Shown piece by piece: positions 10,784 to 19,430 of a DNA stretch of 64,000 bases (positions within the stretch are counted from its first letter, which is position 1; every line of letters begins with the position of its first letter). Below the pieces are notes generated by a model. It worked only from the letters and a program-made list of their open reading frames with translations. It was not told the DNA's origin and did no database searches. Origin of the DNA: Saprospiraceae bacterium (lineage in GTDB: Bacteria > Bacteroidota > Bacteroidia > Chitinophagales > Saprospiraceae); contig JADKGD010000037.1 of NCBI GenBank assembly GCA_016717145.1, forward strand, positions 1 through 64,000. The letters run 5' to 3'. The translations under genes and the position numbers were made by a program.

Positions 10784-12820
10784 TTAATTAATTTTTAAAT
10801 TAAGACTTCCACCTGTTATAATATCCAAGGTAGTATTGGGATTTAAGATGATACTTTTTATGTCATGATTGTATTTTACTATTGGGTAAAATATCAATCC
10901 AGTAGGAATGATGACAGTCGTGTTGATGTCGGGTACAAAGCCACAGTCCCAGTGGTTAGGAAATTCCCATTCATAGCCATCTCCTGTCCACTTGAGTATC
11001 TTACTACCGCACTGTATCACATCGAAGTGATCTCCTCGACCTATTCCACCTCTACAAGCTAAATCATCAATCAAAAGTCTGCTCAAAAACAAGTGATGAT
11101 ACCCATCGGCATTGCCACCTAAAGCAGCTATAGGGTCAAGGATATTTTGTTTCTCATGTAGCTGTCGATTGTATCCATCACCACGTCCTCCCATAGCAGT
11201 CAGAGGGTCAATGATACTTTGCTTCTCAAGTAGCAAACGATTAAATCCATCACCGCTGCCTCCTTTTGCTGCTAAAGGGTCCAGGATACTTTGTTTCTCT
11301 ATTAGCAAGAGGTTATACCCATCCCCATTTCCACCGAGGAAAGCAAGCGCATCTGAGATGATTGCTTTTGGTAAAAGTTGACCGATGAAGCCATCACCTT
11401 CACCACCACTGAATGCCATTTCTGTTACTAACAAAAATGTACCCTGAAATCCATCTCCATTACCGCCACGGAAAGCCACATTATTGCTTTCCATAAGAAT
11501 ATAATGGTAGCCATCGGCTTGACCTCCTATAAAAGCTATATTATCAGTGATGTTTAGTTTTGGTAGCAATCTCAGGTTGTAGCCATCTGAACTGCCACCA
11601 TGATAGACCAATGGATCAGAGATCATATTTTTTTCTAATAATACAATGCCAAAGCCATCGCTGTTTCCCCCATGAAATACGATTTCCTCACCATAATCTA
11701 TAGCCGATAAAAATTTGTAGCGAAAGCCATCTCCATTACCACCTCTAAAAGCGAAATCAGCTTTATTGGTTAAACTTGTGGTATGGTATCCATCCGCATT
11801 GCCACCATGAAAAGCCAGCTCATCAGTGATGCTTCTTTTAGCAAGAAGGTCATTGGCAAATCCATCATAATGACCACCACGAAAGGCAAAATTGTCTGAA
11901 ATACTTTTTTTAAGGACCAGCTCATTATCAAATCCATCATTAAGTCCACCATGGAAGGCTAGCAAATCAGTGGTACTTATTTTAAAAAGAAATTGTATAG
12001 CGAATCCATCACCATTATGGCCACGAAAAGCCCTTGCATCGGTTATGTTTCTTTTGGCAAAAAAATGATTGCCATATCCATCGCCATTGCCTCCCGTATA
12101 GATGTTGACTGATTGCTGGTCTATAGTAGTTGTCCGATTCACATTTTCGTTAACACAATTGATATCTTTATTGATGTGCATTTCTATGTCTCCCATGGAT
12201 GCATCATATGAAAGAATCAAAGGGCTTTGCCCTTTTTTTATGATGGCATTGTCACTAGCTTGCCTAAGCGTAATGTAGTCACTACTTACACTAGAAGTAT
12301 AGGTACACAAAGCACCATCGATATAATTGGTTGTCACATTATAATCCCCAGCCCACTGATTGGTTGCAATCGTATTTAACCCGGGTGAAAGGGAGATGAT
12401 TCCGGAAGGAAACGGTACAGCATTATTACATCCACATTCAATCAGGATTGCTGTGGTTCGATTAATGTTTTCAGTATTACAAGTGCTATTTGTATTGATA
12501 TGCATTTCTATATTTCCATATGAAGCACTATAGACCATGACTAGAGGAGTAATACCATGGACGATCACTGAATTGTCTGCTGCCTTTCGTAAGGTAAGGT
12601 AATCAGTGGGTACTGACGATGAATAAGTAACTAAAGATTGATCTTCGTATCCTTGGGTAACATTGTAATCACCTGCCCATTGAAATTGAGAAATTGGATT
12701 GAACCCGCAAACAACATTCATGTTACTTGAAGGAAATTTAACGATATTATCACATTGAGCCATTAGATTATAATGGAACAGTATTAAAATTATTAATATA
12801 AAAAACCTTACATCAAACAT
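10784..12820 (-). CDS. Secreted protein with about 16 GGxxDGF/Y tandem repeats
   Basis: 678 residues from ATG 12820 (a TTG at 12841 is in frame but upstream of the signal peptide FFILIILILFHYNLMAQ). Two related N-terminal domains of about 110 residues follow, each with QWAGDYNVT, a DY(I/L)TLR strand and GxIEMHIN. Then come about 16 imperfect repeats of 20-25 residues with core (A/V)F-x-GG-N-x-DG(F/Y) and a trailing LL-x-K-x-SI-x-D. A cap of the W-x-W-x-NW class ends the protein (LKWTGDGYEWEFPNHWDCG, then VIIPTG). I do not recognise the repeat as a named family; the regularly spaced GG/DG pairs suggest a solenoid with metal-binding turns, which is inference. It starts 35 bp after the LytTR regulator, in one operon with it. 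No canonical T9SS domain is visible. Confidence 0.85.
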   Translation of the reverse strand: MFDVRFFILIILILFHYNLMAQCDNIVKFPSSNMNVVCGFNPISQFQWAGDYNVTQGYEDQSLVTYSSSVPTDYLTLRKAADNSVIVHGITPLVMVYSASYGNIEMHINTNSTCNTENINRTTAILIECGCNNAVPFPSGIISLSPGLNTIATNQWAGDYNVTTNYIDGALCTYTSSVSSDYITLRQASDNAIIKKGQSPLILSYDASMGDIEMHINKDINCVNENVNRTTTIDQQSVNIYTGGNGDGYGNHFFAKRNITDARAFRGHNGDGFAIQFLFKISTTDLLAFHGGLNDGFDNELVLKKSISDNFAFRGGHYDGFANDLLAKRSITDELAFHGGNADGYHTTSLTNKADFAFRGGNGDGFRYKFLSAIDYGEEIVFHGGNSDGFGIVLLEKNMISDPLVYHGGSSDGYNLRLLPKLNITDNIAFIGGQADGYHYILMESNNVAFRGGNGDGFQGTFLLVTEMAFSGGEGDGFIGQLLPKAIISDALAFLGGNGDGYNLLLIEKQSILDPLAAKGGSGDGFNRLLLEKQSIIDPLTAMGGRGDGYNRQLHEKQNILDPIAALGGNADGYHHLFLSRLLIDDLACRGGIGRGDHFDVIQCGSKILKWTGDGYEWEFPNHWDCGFVPDINTTVIIPTGLIFYPIVKYNHDIKSIILNPNTTLDIITGGSLNLKIN

Positions 12821-12855
12821 TTTTATTCTTAATTTCTTCAATCAAATTTAAATAT

Positions 12856-13278
12856 TCAATCCCCGATTATAAAACATCCCCTTTTTTCCCTACTCAACGG
12901 TAGCATCTGTCCACCAACTAGCTTTACAGCTCGCTCATGGGTCGACAGGATGATGTCCGTGATATGAGCTGCATTGACCAGATAACTCTTGTGTATCCTG
13001 AAAAACTGCTGAGAAGGCAGAATATCTTCCAGTACTTTCAGCGTTTTTGACAATAGTTTTTTGGAACCATCAGTATAATTTATTTCGGTGTAGTTGCTGT
13101 CAGCCTTGAGATATAGAATATCTTCCGGCAGGCAACACTGATAACCACCAGGAATGGGTAATATGATACGTCCCGTTGCTTCGATGGCAGCATGAAGCGA
13201 TGGCTCATGACGAAGGATCAGTACTTCAGTCTCCTTTTGAAGATAAGATTCAGGGTCATACTGTTTTAGTAATTTCAT
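12856..13278 (-). CDS. Stand-alone LytTR DNA-binding regulator
   Basis: 140 residues with no receiver domain. Residues about 35-140 form a LytTR DNA-binding domain: DILYLKADSNYTEINYTDG, KTLKVLEDILPS, FFRIHKSYLVNAAHI and a closing LPLSREKRG. The first 35 residues (KLLKQYDPESYLQKETEVLIL) have no recognised domain. It is the first gene of an operon with the 16-repeat GGxxDGF/Y protein and FGE-like protein 1. A promoter box lies 26 bp upstream of the ATG and a palindromic element 67 bp upstream. The same 5' end is duplicated, truncated, at 21381-21501. A role in controlling surface genes is inferred from context. Confidence 0.9.
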   Translation of the reverse strand: MKLLKQYDPESYLQKETEVLILRHEPSLHAAIEATGRIILPIPGGYQCCLPEDILYLKADSNYTEINYTDGSKKLLSKTLKVLEDILPSQQFFRIHKSYLVNAAHITDIILSTHERAVKLVGGQMLPLSREKRGCFIIGD

Positions 13279-13303
13279 TTTATGCGCTGATTTTATACAG
13301 CGT

Positions 13304-13360
13304 CAAAAATAGAGTTTATGGAGATGTGAATGTAATTTTGTCTGTCACATGATGATGTGA
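13304..13360 (-). promoter_or_regulatory. Promoter with upstream palindrome, LytTR operon
   Basis: A TATTTTTG box (TAnnTTTG, Bacteroidota class) lies at 13304-13311 on the minus strand. The palindrome TCACATGATGATGTGA lies at 13345-13360. Their centres are 45 bp apart, which would put the palindrome near position -52. No clear -33 TTG is seen, as expected for activator-dependent promoters. The same geometry recurs at three other operons in the window. Confidence 0.75.
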
Positions 13361-13396
13361 GAATTTTAATGGCGTTTCAAATATATTTGAAACTGA

Positions 13397-13430
13397 ATAG
13401 CTGCATGCAAATTTATTTGCATGCAGCTAT
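13397..13430 (-). terminator. Long 3' hairpin after the 5-repeat GG protein
   Basis: A 16-bp perfect inverted repeat, ATAGCTGCATGCAAAT and its complement, is separated by two bases and begins 3 bp past the stop of the gene ending at 13433. There is no long U-tract, so it may act as an RNA-stabilising hairpin rather than a strong terminator. Related hairpins follow the truncated gene ends near 22500 and 23920. Confidence 0.65.
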
Positions 13431-13432
13431 TA

Positions 13433-14728
13433 TTACAAGCCATTCAACTTCAATACTGCTGGCGGAAGTATTATAATAGAAGAACCTAGGTCCAAGGTTA
13501 ACTTTTTAATCTCATCGTTGGCAGATACCGTGGGAAACAACAAGGCACCACTTGGAATGGTGACATCACTGGTAAGGGTAGGTAGTATCCCACATTCCCA
13601 GTTGGCCGCAGTATGCCAGTCTATGCTGATATTGCCTACCCATTTCAACTTATTTCCTTCACATTGCTCATACGATGAGGCTACAAAACCATCGTCATAT
13701 CCACCTTTGAAGATGGCAAGGATAGGATTATCTCCCTGATCAAAACTTGTGGACACAAAACCATCATCATTGCCACCTTTGAAAATGGCAAGGATAGGGT
13801 TGTCGCCCTGATCAAAGTTAGCAGCCACGAAACCATCGTCATTGCCACCTTTGAAAATAGCCAGTATGGGATTATCACCCTGATCAAAACTGGTGGACAC
13901 AAAACCATCGTCATTTCCGCCTTTGAAAATAGCCAGTATGGGATTATCGCCCTGATCAAAACTTGCAGACACAAAGCCATCGTCATTTCCGCCATTGAAA
14001 ATGTTAAGCATAGTGACCGTAGTCGTTCGATTTATATTTTCAGTGCCGCAGGATGCATTGCTATTGATATGCATTTCTATGTTGCCATAGCTAGCCCTAT
14101 ATTCTATTGTAAGTGGGGAGATACCAGTAGCAATAATGATATTACTGATAGCATGTCGCAGCGTAATGTAATCTGTGGCCACAGATGATGCATAAGTACA
14201 TAGGGAGCCATCGATATAACTTTGAGTAACATTGTAGTCACCTGCCCATTGATTGGTGGCAATGGTATTTTCTCCTTGCGTGAGAGATACATTGCTTATA
14301 GGAAACTTAACACTATTGTTACACCCACAAGTCATTAATACAGAGGATACTCTGGCTGCGTTTTCAGTACCACATGCAACATTGGTATTGATGTGTACTT
14401 TCAAATTTCCATCTGCTACAAAATACAAGATGGTAAGTGGCGAAAGACCTGCCGCTACGACACTATTATCACTCGTTTTTCGCAATGTGATATAATCGCC
14501 CACGACAGACGATGAAAATACCAAGGTGGACTGATCCTGATAGCCCGAAGTCACGCTATACTCGCCCGCAAAGATGTTACTTACGATCGTATTATTTCCA
14601 CAAATAATGTTTACGGTAACAGCAGGCCATTGAGCAGTGTTGTCGCATTGTGCTGAACTTTTATTGAAAGTTAAAAATGAGCAGAAAACAAAAATTACAA
14701 TAATTTTGATTTTAGTATATTGTGCCAT
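13433..14728 (-). CDS. Secreted protein with five near-identical GGxDDGF repeats
   Basis: 431 residues from ATG 14728 (signal peptide IKIIVIFVFCSFLTFNKSSAQ; a TTG at 14773 is in frame but less likely). Architecture matches the 16-repeat paralogue at 10784-12820: two N-terminal domains (NIFAGEYSVTSGY and NQWAGDYNVTQSY), the repeat block, and a cap (LKWVGNISIDWHTAANWECG, SDVTIPSGALLFP, PPAVLKLNG). The block has four full units of 24 residues plus a partial fifth: GGNDDGFV-x-x-x-FDQGDNPILAIFK. Units are nearly identical at DNA level in a 72-bp register (about 13680-13990), which implies recent expansion and possible copy-number change. It begins 45 bp after FGE-like protein 2, in the same operon. 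Confidence 0.87.
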   Translation of the reverse strand: MAQYTKIKIIVIFVFCSFLTFNKSSAQCDNTAQWPAVTVNIICGNNTIVSNIFAGEYSVTSGYQDQSTLVFSSSVVGDYITLRKTSDNSVVAAGLSPLTILYFVADGNLKVHINTNVACGTENAARVSSVLMTCGCNNSVKFPISNVSLTQGENTIATNQWAGDYNVTQSYIDGSLCTYASSVATDYITLRHAISNIIIATGISPLTIEYRASYGNIEMHINSNASCGTENINRTTTVTMLNIFNGGNDDGFVSASFDQGDNPILAIFKGGNDDGFVSTSFDQGDNPILAIFKGGNDDGFVAANFDQGDNPILAIFKGGNDDGFVSTSFDQGDNPILAIFKGGYDDGFVASSYEQCEGNKLKWVGNISIDWHTAANWECGILPTLTSDVTIPSGALLFPTVSANDEIKKLTLDLGSSIIILPPAVLKLNGL

Positions 14729-14773
14729 TTGCTTTAGATCTTTTTTGGTAATAAAAATGAATAAAAACCCCAA

Positions 14774-16342
14774 CTAAGGTGCCTGCCTACACCCACGACC
14801 ACCATTATCATTAAAGCGACTGTTGGTAAAGGAATCATTAATAATGTTCCGGTCAGACAGGCGGAGGCTTAAAGCATCATCATTATAAGCACTACCGCGA
14901 AAGCCAGTACCTAAACCTAAAGAACCTGATGGACGCCAAAATAATTCATTGGCGTTGCCTATTCCGTCCAGTTCTCCATTGCCATTAATACCAGTAAAGG
15001 CGCGGCCTTCTGGATAATTCACGTTCTGAAATTGTTCCCATAGATTGCCACTCAGCTCCATGATGCCATAGTATGAAGCTCCTGCTGCTGTTCTTGTGGT
15101 AGCAGCTTGAGCAAAGTTGCCGGATCGCATCGGACCTGTGACATCCTGTACACCGCCATACGTACAATTGGCTCCTGCCTGGGCTATTTCATTTGTTGCT
15201 CCACTATTAGTAATAGTTGTAGCACCTGTTACGCTTGTAGATCCCCAGGCATATTCATCGGCTACCGGGGCTCGCTTACCTCGACCTGCCTTCTCATATT
15301 CCAGCTCCGTCATAGGTCGGAGTGCCGACCAATCGAGATAGGCAGCTAAATCACCCCAAGAAAGATAGTTGGAAGCTATACTCTGACCATCTTCAGGTTC
15401 ATCATAAATAGCATCATTGTCCAAATTGCAGGCATATACAGCAGGGGTAATATTTGCTACGCCAGAAGTCATGATGTCGATGCCATTGCGATGCAAAGAA
15501 GTTGCGCCTCCAGTCATAGCATTGGTGCCAGCAGTTAAACTTGGTGCCACTCCTGTCCTTGTAACTTGCTGAGCATAGGTGAGCTTATTGAGAAAGGCGA
15601 CATACTGGCTCTGGGTGATCTCATACTTCATGCAGTAGATGGCAGCGTAGCCTTTGGGGAAAGCAGCAGGAATTGGACCTGTTTGGTCACCAGACCCAAA
15701 AGGATAATAGAAATTTCCATCTGCTGTACCTACCGTGATGGCCGCTTCACTGGTGATGTAGTATGGATTGGTGGTTGTAGGATGGGTGTAAAAAGCCTTA
15801 CGTTCTGTGCCACCACTGCCTACATAAAAACTGCCCTGTGGCACATAGACCATCTCTATACCCATGACAGAGAGCTCTACATTGTCGCCATCACCGAGAC
15901 CATCAGTACCATAGTCCCAGCGGAGCCTAATTGCAGGATAAGTGACAGTACCTTGTTGGAAAACACCTCCTAAACGGATGAATACACCATGGGCGCCAGC
16001 AATTGGATCTGGACTTCGGTCGTTGCTACTGGATATAACGCAAAAAGCAGGTCCTTGATGCCCGCCGTTTTCATAACCAGGGCCCAGTGCAGGGTGGCGT
16101 GGTGCCAGGTAGCCTCAGTCTTTAGGCGATACTTGACAAATACCCATGCGGCATCCCAGTTTTTGTGGGCCACCATTGATATGCCATGAATTGTCCCATG
16201 TGAGGTCAAATTGGACTAGTTGAAAATTGTCTGTGGTGTTTTTGCCTTCGATGGAGACATTGGTGATGGCGATGTTGTTGGCTCTTACAGTCAGTAGGCA
16301 GAAACAACAGATGATCAGAAAGAGAAATGATTTGATGTTCAT
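14774..16342 (-). CDS. Secreted FGE/SUMF1-like protein 2, two frameshifts
   Basis: About 520 residues from ATG 16342 (signal peptide FLFLIICCFCLLTVRA, then NNIAITNVSIEG). Breaks lie near 16160 (an A-run in CAAAAACTGGG) and near 16080; the intended reading passes through NWDAAWVFVKYR, then GYENGGHQGPAFCVISSSN and YPAIRLRWDYGTDGLGDG. From 15865 the frame is clean: MGIEMVYVPQGSFYVG, YCMKYEITQSQYVAFLNKL, LSWGDLAAYLDWSALRPMTE, YYGIMELSGNLWEQF and the C-terminal RGSAYNDDALSLRLSDR. It is a paralogue of the protein at 9198-10677. The copper-site cysteines of genuine FGE are not apparent. Nearly all codons of its last 30 residues end in T or C. It heads an operon with the 5-repeat GG protein. Confidence 0.8.
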
Positions 16343-16538
16343 TGTTAGATGTTTTTTACTATATAAAAATTGCAATATAAAATTATAATAGTGATTCCAC
16401 TCCGAAACCATCTTTTTGATAATCATCTGTTTTTCACCCTTCATCCCTATAGGGAAATAGTTGATTATCAACCCGGTAGAAATGAAATTTTTCTAGATAA
16501 ACAGACGAAATTACTTTTTCGGAGTGTTCTCAATAATG

Positions 16539-16595
16539 CAAAATTAAGTCCTTATAGGGTAACTCCGAAAAAAAGAGTGTCACATGATGATGTGA
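16539..16595 (-). promoter_or_regulatory. Promoter with upstream palindrome, FGE2 operon
   Basis: A TAATTTTG box lies at 16539-16546 (minus strand) and TCACATGATGATGTGA at 16580-16595. The centres are 45 bp apart, as at the other three operons, although the box-to-ATG distance here is much longer (about 197 bp). That implies a long 5' leader, which includes the inverted pair TTTTTCGGAGT / ACTCCGAAAAA at about 16514-16572 partly overlapping the promoter. Confidence 0.7.
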
Positions 16596-16602
16596 GAATT
16601 TA

Positions 16603-16690
16603 GAATAAGGATAAGAATAAGATTAAGGTTAAGAATAAGATTAAGGTTAAGAATAAGATTAAGGTTGAGAATAAGGTTAAGGATAAGATT
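16603..16690. repeat. 18-bp tandem repeat at the adhesin gene end
   Basis: Three near-perfect units of AATAAGATTAAGGTTAAG (18 bp, starting near 16616) are flanked by degenerate 6- to 12-bp versions. The array fills the space between the reconstructed stop of the adhesin-like gene (16689) and the palindrome of the next operon. It is non-coding on both strands as far as I can see. Confidence 0.8.
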
Positions 16691-19380
16691 ACGGACACCC
16701 TAATGCAGGCAAACACCCTTCTACAGCACTACCAGCATAGTTAATAAAAGCACCGGAGCCAGCAATCCTGTGACCAAAAACTGGAGGGTACCATAGTTAT
16801 TAAATGTTGCGCCCGGTTGATTGATCATACCCATGTCTTACACATTGTAAAAAGATCCTGGTATTGGAAATGTCCACGTTTGTCCTGCATTGTTATTGAT
16901 GATGCCACCGGAAAGATTCTCCACAAACCAACCCGGCAACCCAAATGCATTGATGAACAAGTCACCTTGATTATTAAAAGTACCGGTATTTTTGATCGTA
17001 CTCCCAGAGATATTATTGGCATTAAAAGCTCCATTCCTGTTGCAGGTACCTGAATTGAAAATAGCATTTTCAGTAGCGGCATTCATGTCCAGACCATTAT
17101 TGCTGTTTATGGTTATAGTACCTCCAGGTTGATTGCGAATGCTGCTTTGGGACGTCACGCTGATATACAGGATTGCATTTCCACTCATGATTATGGTGTT
17201 GCTATTATCCACACCGTTGCCATTGATGTATTGGATGTTGGTGTAGGAATCATTATTTAAGTTTAAAGTTCCGGCATTGGAGATACCGAACATAGTTCCT
17301 CCCGTAATATTTAACTGTACATCATCATTTACAGATACAGAAGATGTAGCCGCTATACTCATAGACCGACAAGTGGCCGTCATGCCCACACCACCTGCTG
17401 TGACCATCATACCAGCAGGAATAACGACATCCACACAATACCCGGGGACCATGGCAGGTGTCCAATTTGCCGTATTGAACCAATCCGAATCTACACTTCC
17501 ATTAAAAGTGACCGTTGTAGGTGGAAAATCTTCATCAATGAGCCCATCACAGTCGTCGTCTATATTATTGCACGCTTCGAGTGCTAAAGGGTGAATAAAT
17601 GCATTATTATCGTTGCAATCATTGTTAGGGCCTACATAACCCACTAAAGGATTACAATTTGTGATGCTGATAGCAGCATTGCCGTATCCATCCATATCAA
17701 AGTCTCTATACCATATCGGTGCAGGATTGGTTCCGGTGATCATACCATCGCAATTATAATCCTTGTCACTGCAATTTTCAGGCGCTCCAGGATATACAGT
17801 AGGGTTACTGTCATTACAGTCTGTACTGAATAAAGAGTAACCAAAGGGCGAGGCAGCGCATACTACCAAAAACGGACTGGCTGGATTGCCAAATCCATCG
17901 AAATCCGTATCTTCATAGTACGTAGTAGGTGCATAGATGGGTAGTTCAAACTGCCATGGAAATACTACTGGACTACATCCTGTTTTTGAAAAGAGATGTA
18001 CAATGTACTCAAGCCATGGCATGCCACTCCTGGTATAAAAGTACGGGTGCCAAAATCAAAACTACCGGCTGAAGTCGTCAATCCGATATCCGTAAAAATC
18101 CCTGATGGTGTATTGGTTATACTTGTACCAGTTCCGGTAAATATAGAAGGGATAGCTGTTCCCGTGCATTGCTGTCCATAAACCTTAAACAGGTGAATAC
18201 CTATATTGCCGGTAGGCGAAACATCAGGCGCAGGCAAATTACTGACATACATTCCATAATTGGTAAAGAGATTGTGTGTCGTAATTCCGGAATAATTCAG
18301 TTCGAAAGTACCATGATTAATCAAAGTGCCATTGTTTTGCCAGTTGGCATTGACGATGACTCTTTTGCAGGGTTCTATGGTAATGACACCTATAGCCTGA
18401 TTATTGACAGTACAATTAATGGTAGTGATTGAATTATTATCAAAAGTGATATCGCCCTGATTAAATACGCCACCAAAATTTGGATCTCCTTCCAACTGAA
18501 CAGGACCTTCGAAAGTTATATTGCCGGTATTGGTATTGTAGATGGTAAATAATCCTGACAAACTGCAGGAACCTGTCCCCGATATAGTACCGGTGTTATT
18601 TATACAGTATAAAGCAGCCGGCATAGGATTATTCACTAAGATAGAACCGTTATTTTGTAAAGTTCCGTCATTACTGATGGCATGCTCCGGATAGTTATGT
18701 ACAAAAATATTTCCGGTATTGGCATTGGCCAGTGTGCCGGAATTAAGAATACGTCCTTTGGTATCAATGCTGCCTTGGTTGGTAAACGATCCGGAGATGA
18801 CATTGAGTAAAGCAGTAGCATAATTGAAGGTAATACTTCCTGAAGTGGTATTGGTAAAAACACTATTTGACTTAATTTCAAGAATAGAAAGGTTGGTATT
18901 ATTAAATACTATAGATCCATTATTGGTAAACGTAGCAGGATTTATTGTCACACCGAAACCTAAGCTGATAAAATTGTCCGTTCCTTCTAAGTTTATTGTT
19001 CCATTATTGACTACCTGATGATCATCAATGATGTACATTCCCTCTCCGTATGCATTGATCGTACCATTATTGGTAAAGCTGCCATCTATCCATAGATTGA
19101 TCAGAAAATCAGTCCGCAACGTAGCCCCGGCTTCTATGGTAACCGTTTTGTAAGAGAGAAGTCTGTAGATATGAATATTGCTTCCTGTAGGTATGACCAC
19201 ATTAGCCCCACCATAAGAAATGGTCACTGCATCTGCCACTCCAGGCAAACAATTACAATCCCAGTTTAATGGATCTGTCCAGGTAGTACCATCTCCACCA
19301 CTATCCCAGTTGATGGTAATGGCAGAAGCATTTTGAACACTTATGATAAGGAAGAAAAAGATGTATATGATGGTTTTCAT
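16689..19380 (-). CDS. Secreted adhesin-like protein with MopE-type metal-binding repeats, frameshifted
   Basis: About 895 residues. A signal peptide (IIYIFFFLIISVQNASA) opens a W-x-W-x-NW domain (WDSGGDGTTWTDPLNWDCN) and a long filamentous-adhesin-like stretch of NNGTI / FTNQGSI strands. Then come at least two MopE-like motifs (YYEDTDFDGFG, DCNDSNPTVYPGAPENC, YNCDGM; DFDMDGYGN, DCNDNNAF, CNNIDDDCDGLIDED), which bind metal in known relatives. A second W-x-NW adhesin block follows (TANWTPAMVPG, LPGWFVENLSGG). Frame breaks near 18000, 16840 and 16770 are bridged to reach the C-terminus GHRIAGSGAFINYAGSAVEG and a stop at 16689. It follows the FG-GAP gene by 50 bp in one operon. A diverged copy of part of it lies at 8865-9184. 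Export is likely; no canonical T9SS domain is visible. Confidence 0.8.
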
Positions 19381-19430
19381 TACTTTTTGACTTATTATTT
19401 TTTATATGATGTTATTATCTCATTTTTCTC

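Noticed and set aside
13345..13360. TCACAT-N4-ATGTGA read as a CRP/FNR site
   Set aside because: CRP sites are TGTGA-N6-TCACA; here the half-sites face the opposite way, and no CRP-like regulator is in the window.
13680..13995. Regular 72-bp direct repeats that resemble a CRISPR-like array
   Set aside because: There are no spacers; the repeats are contiguous, in frame and encode the 24-residue GGxDDGF units of the protein at 13433-14728.
9198..16342. FGE-like proteins as genuine formylglycine-generating enzymes activating a sulfatase
   Set aside because: No sulfatase gene is nearby, and the C-terminal copper-binding cysteines are not seen in either protein.
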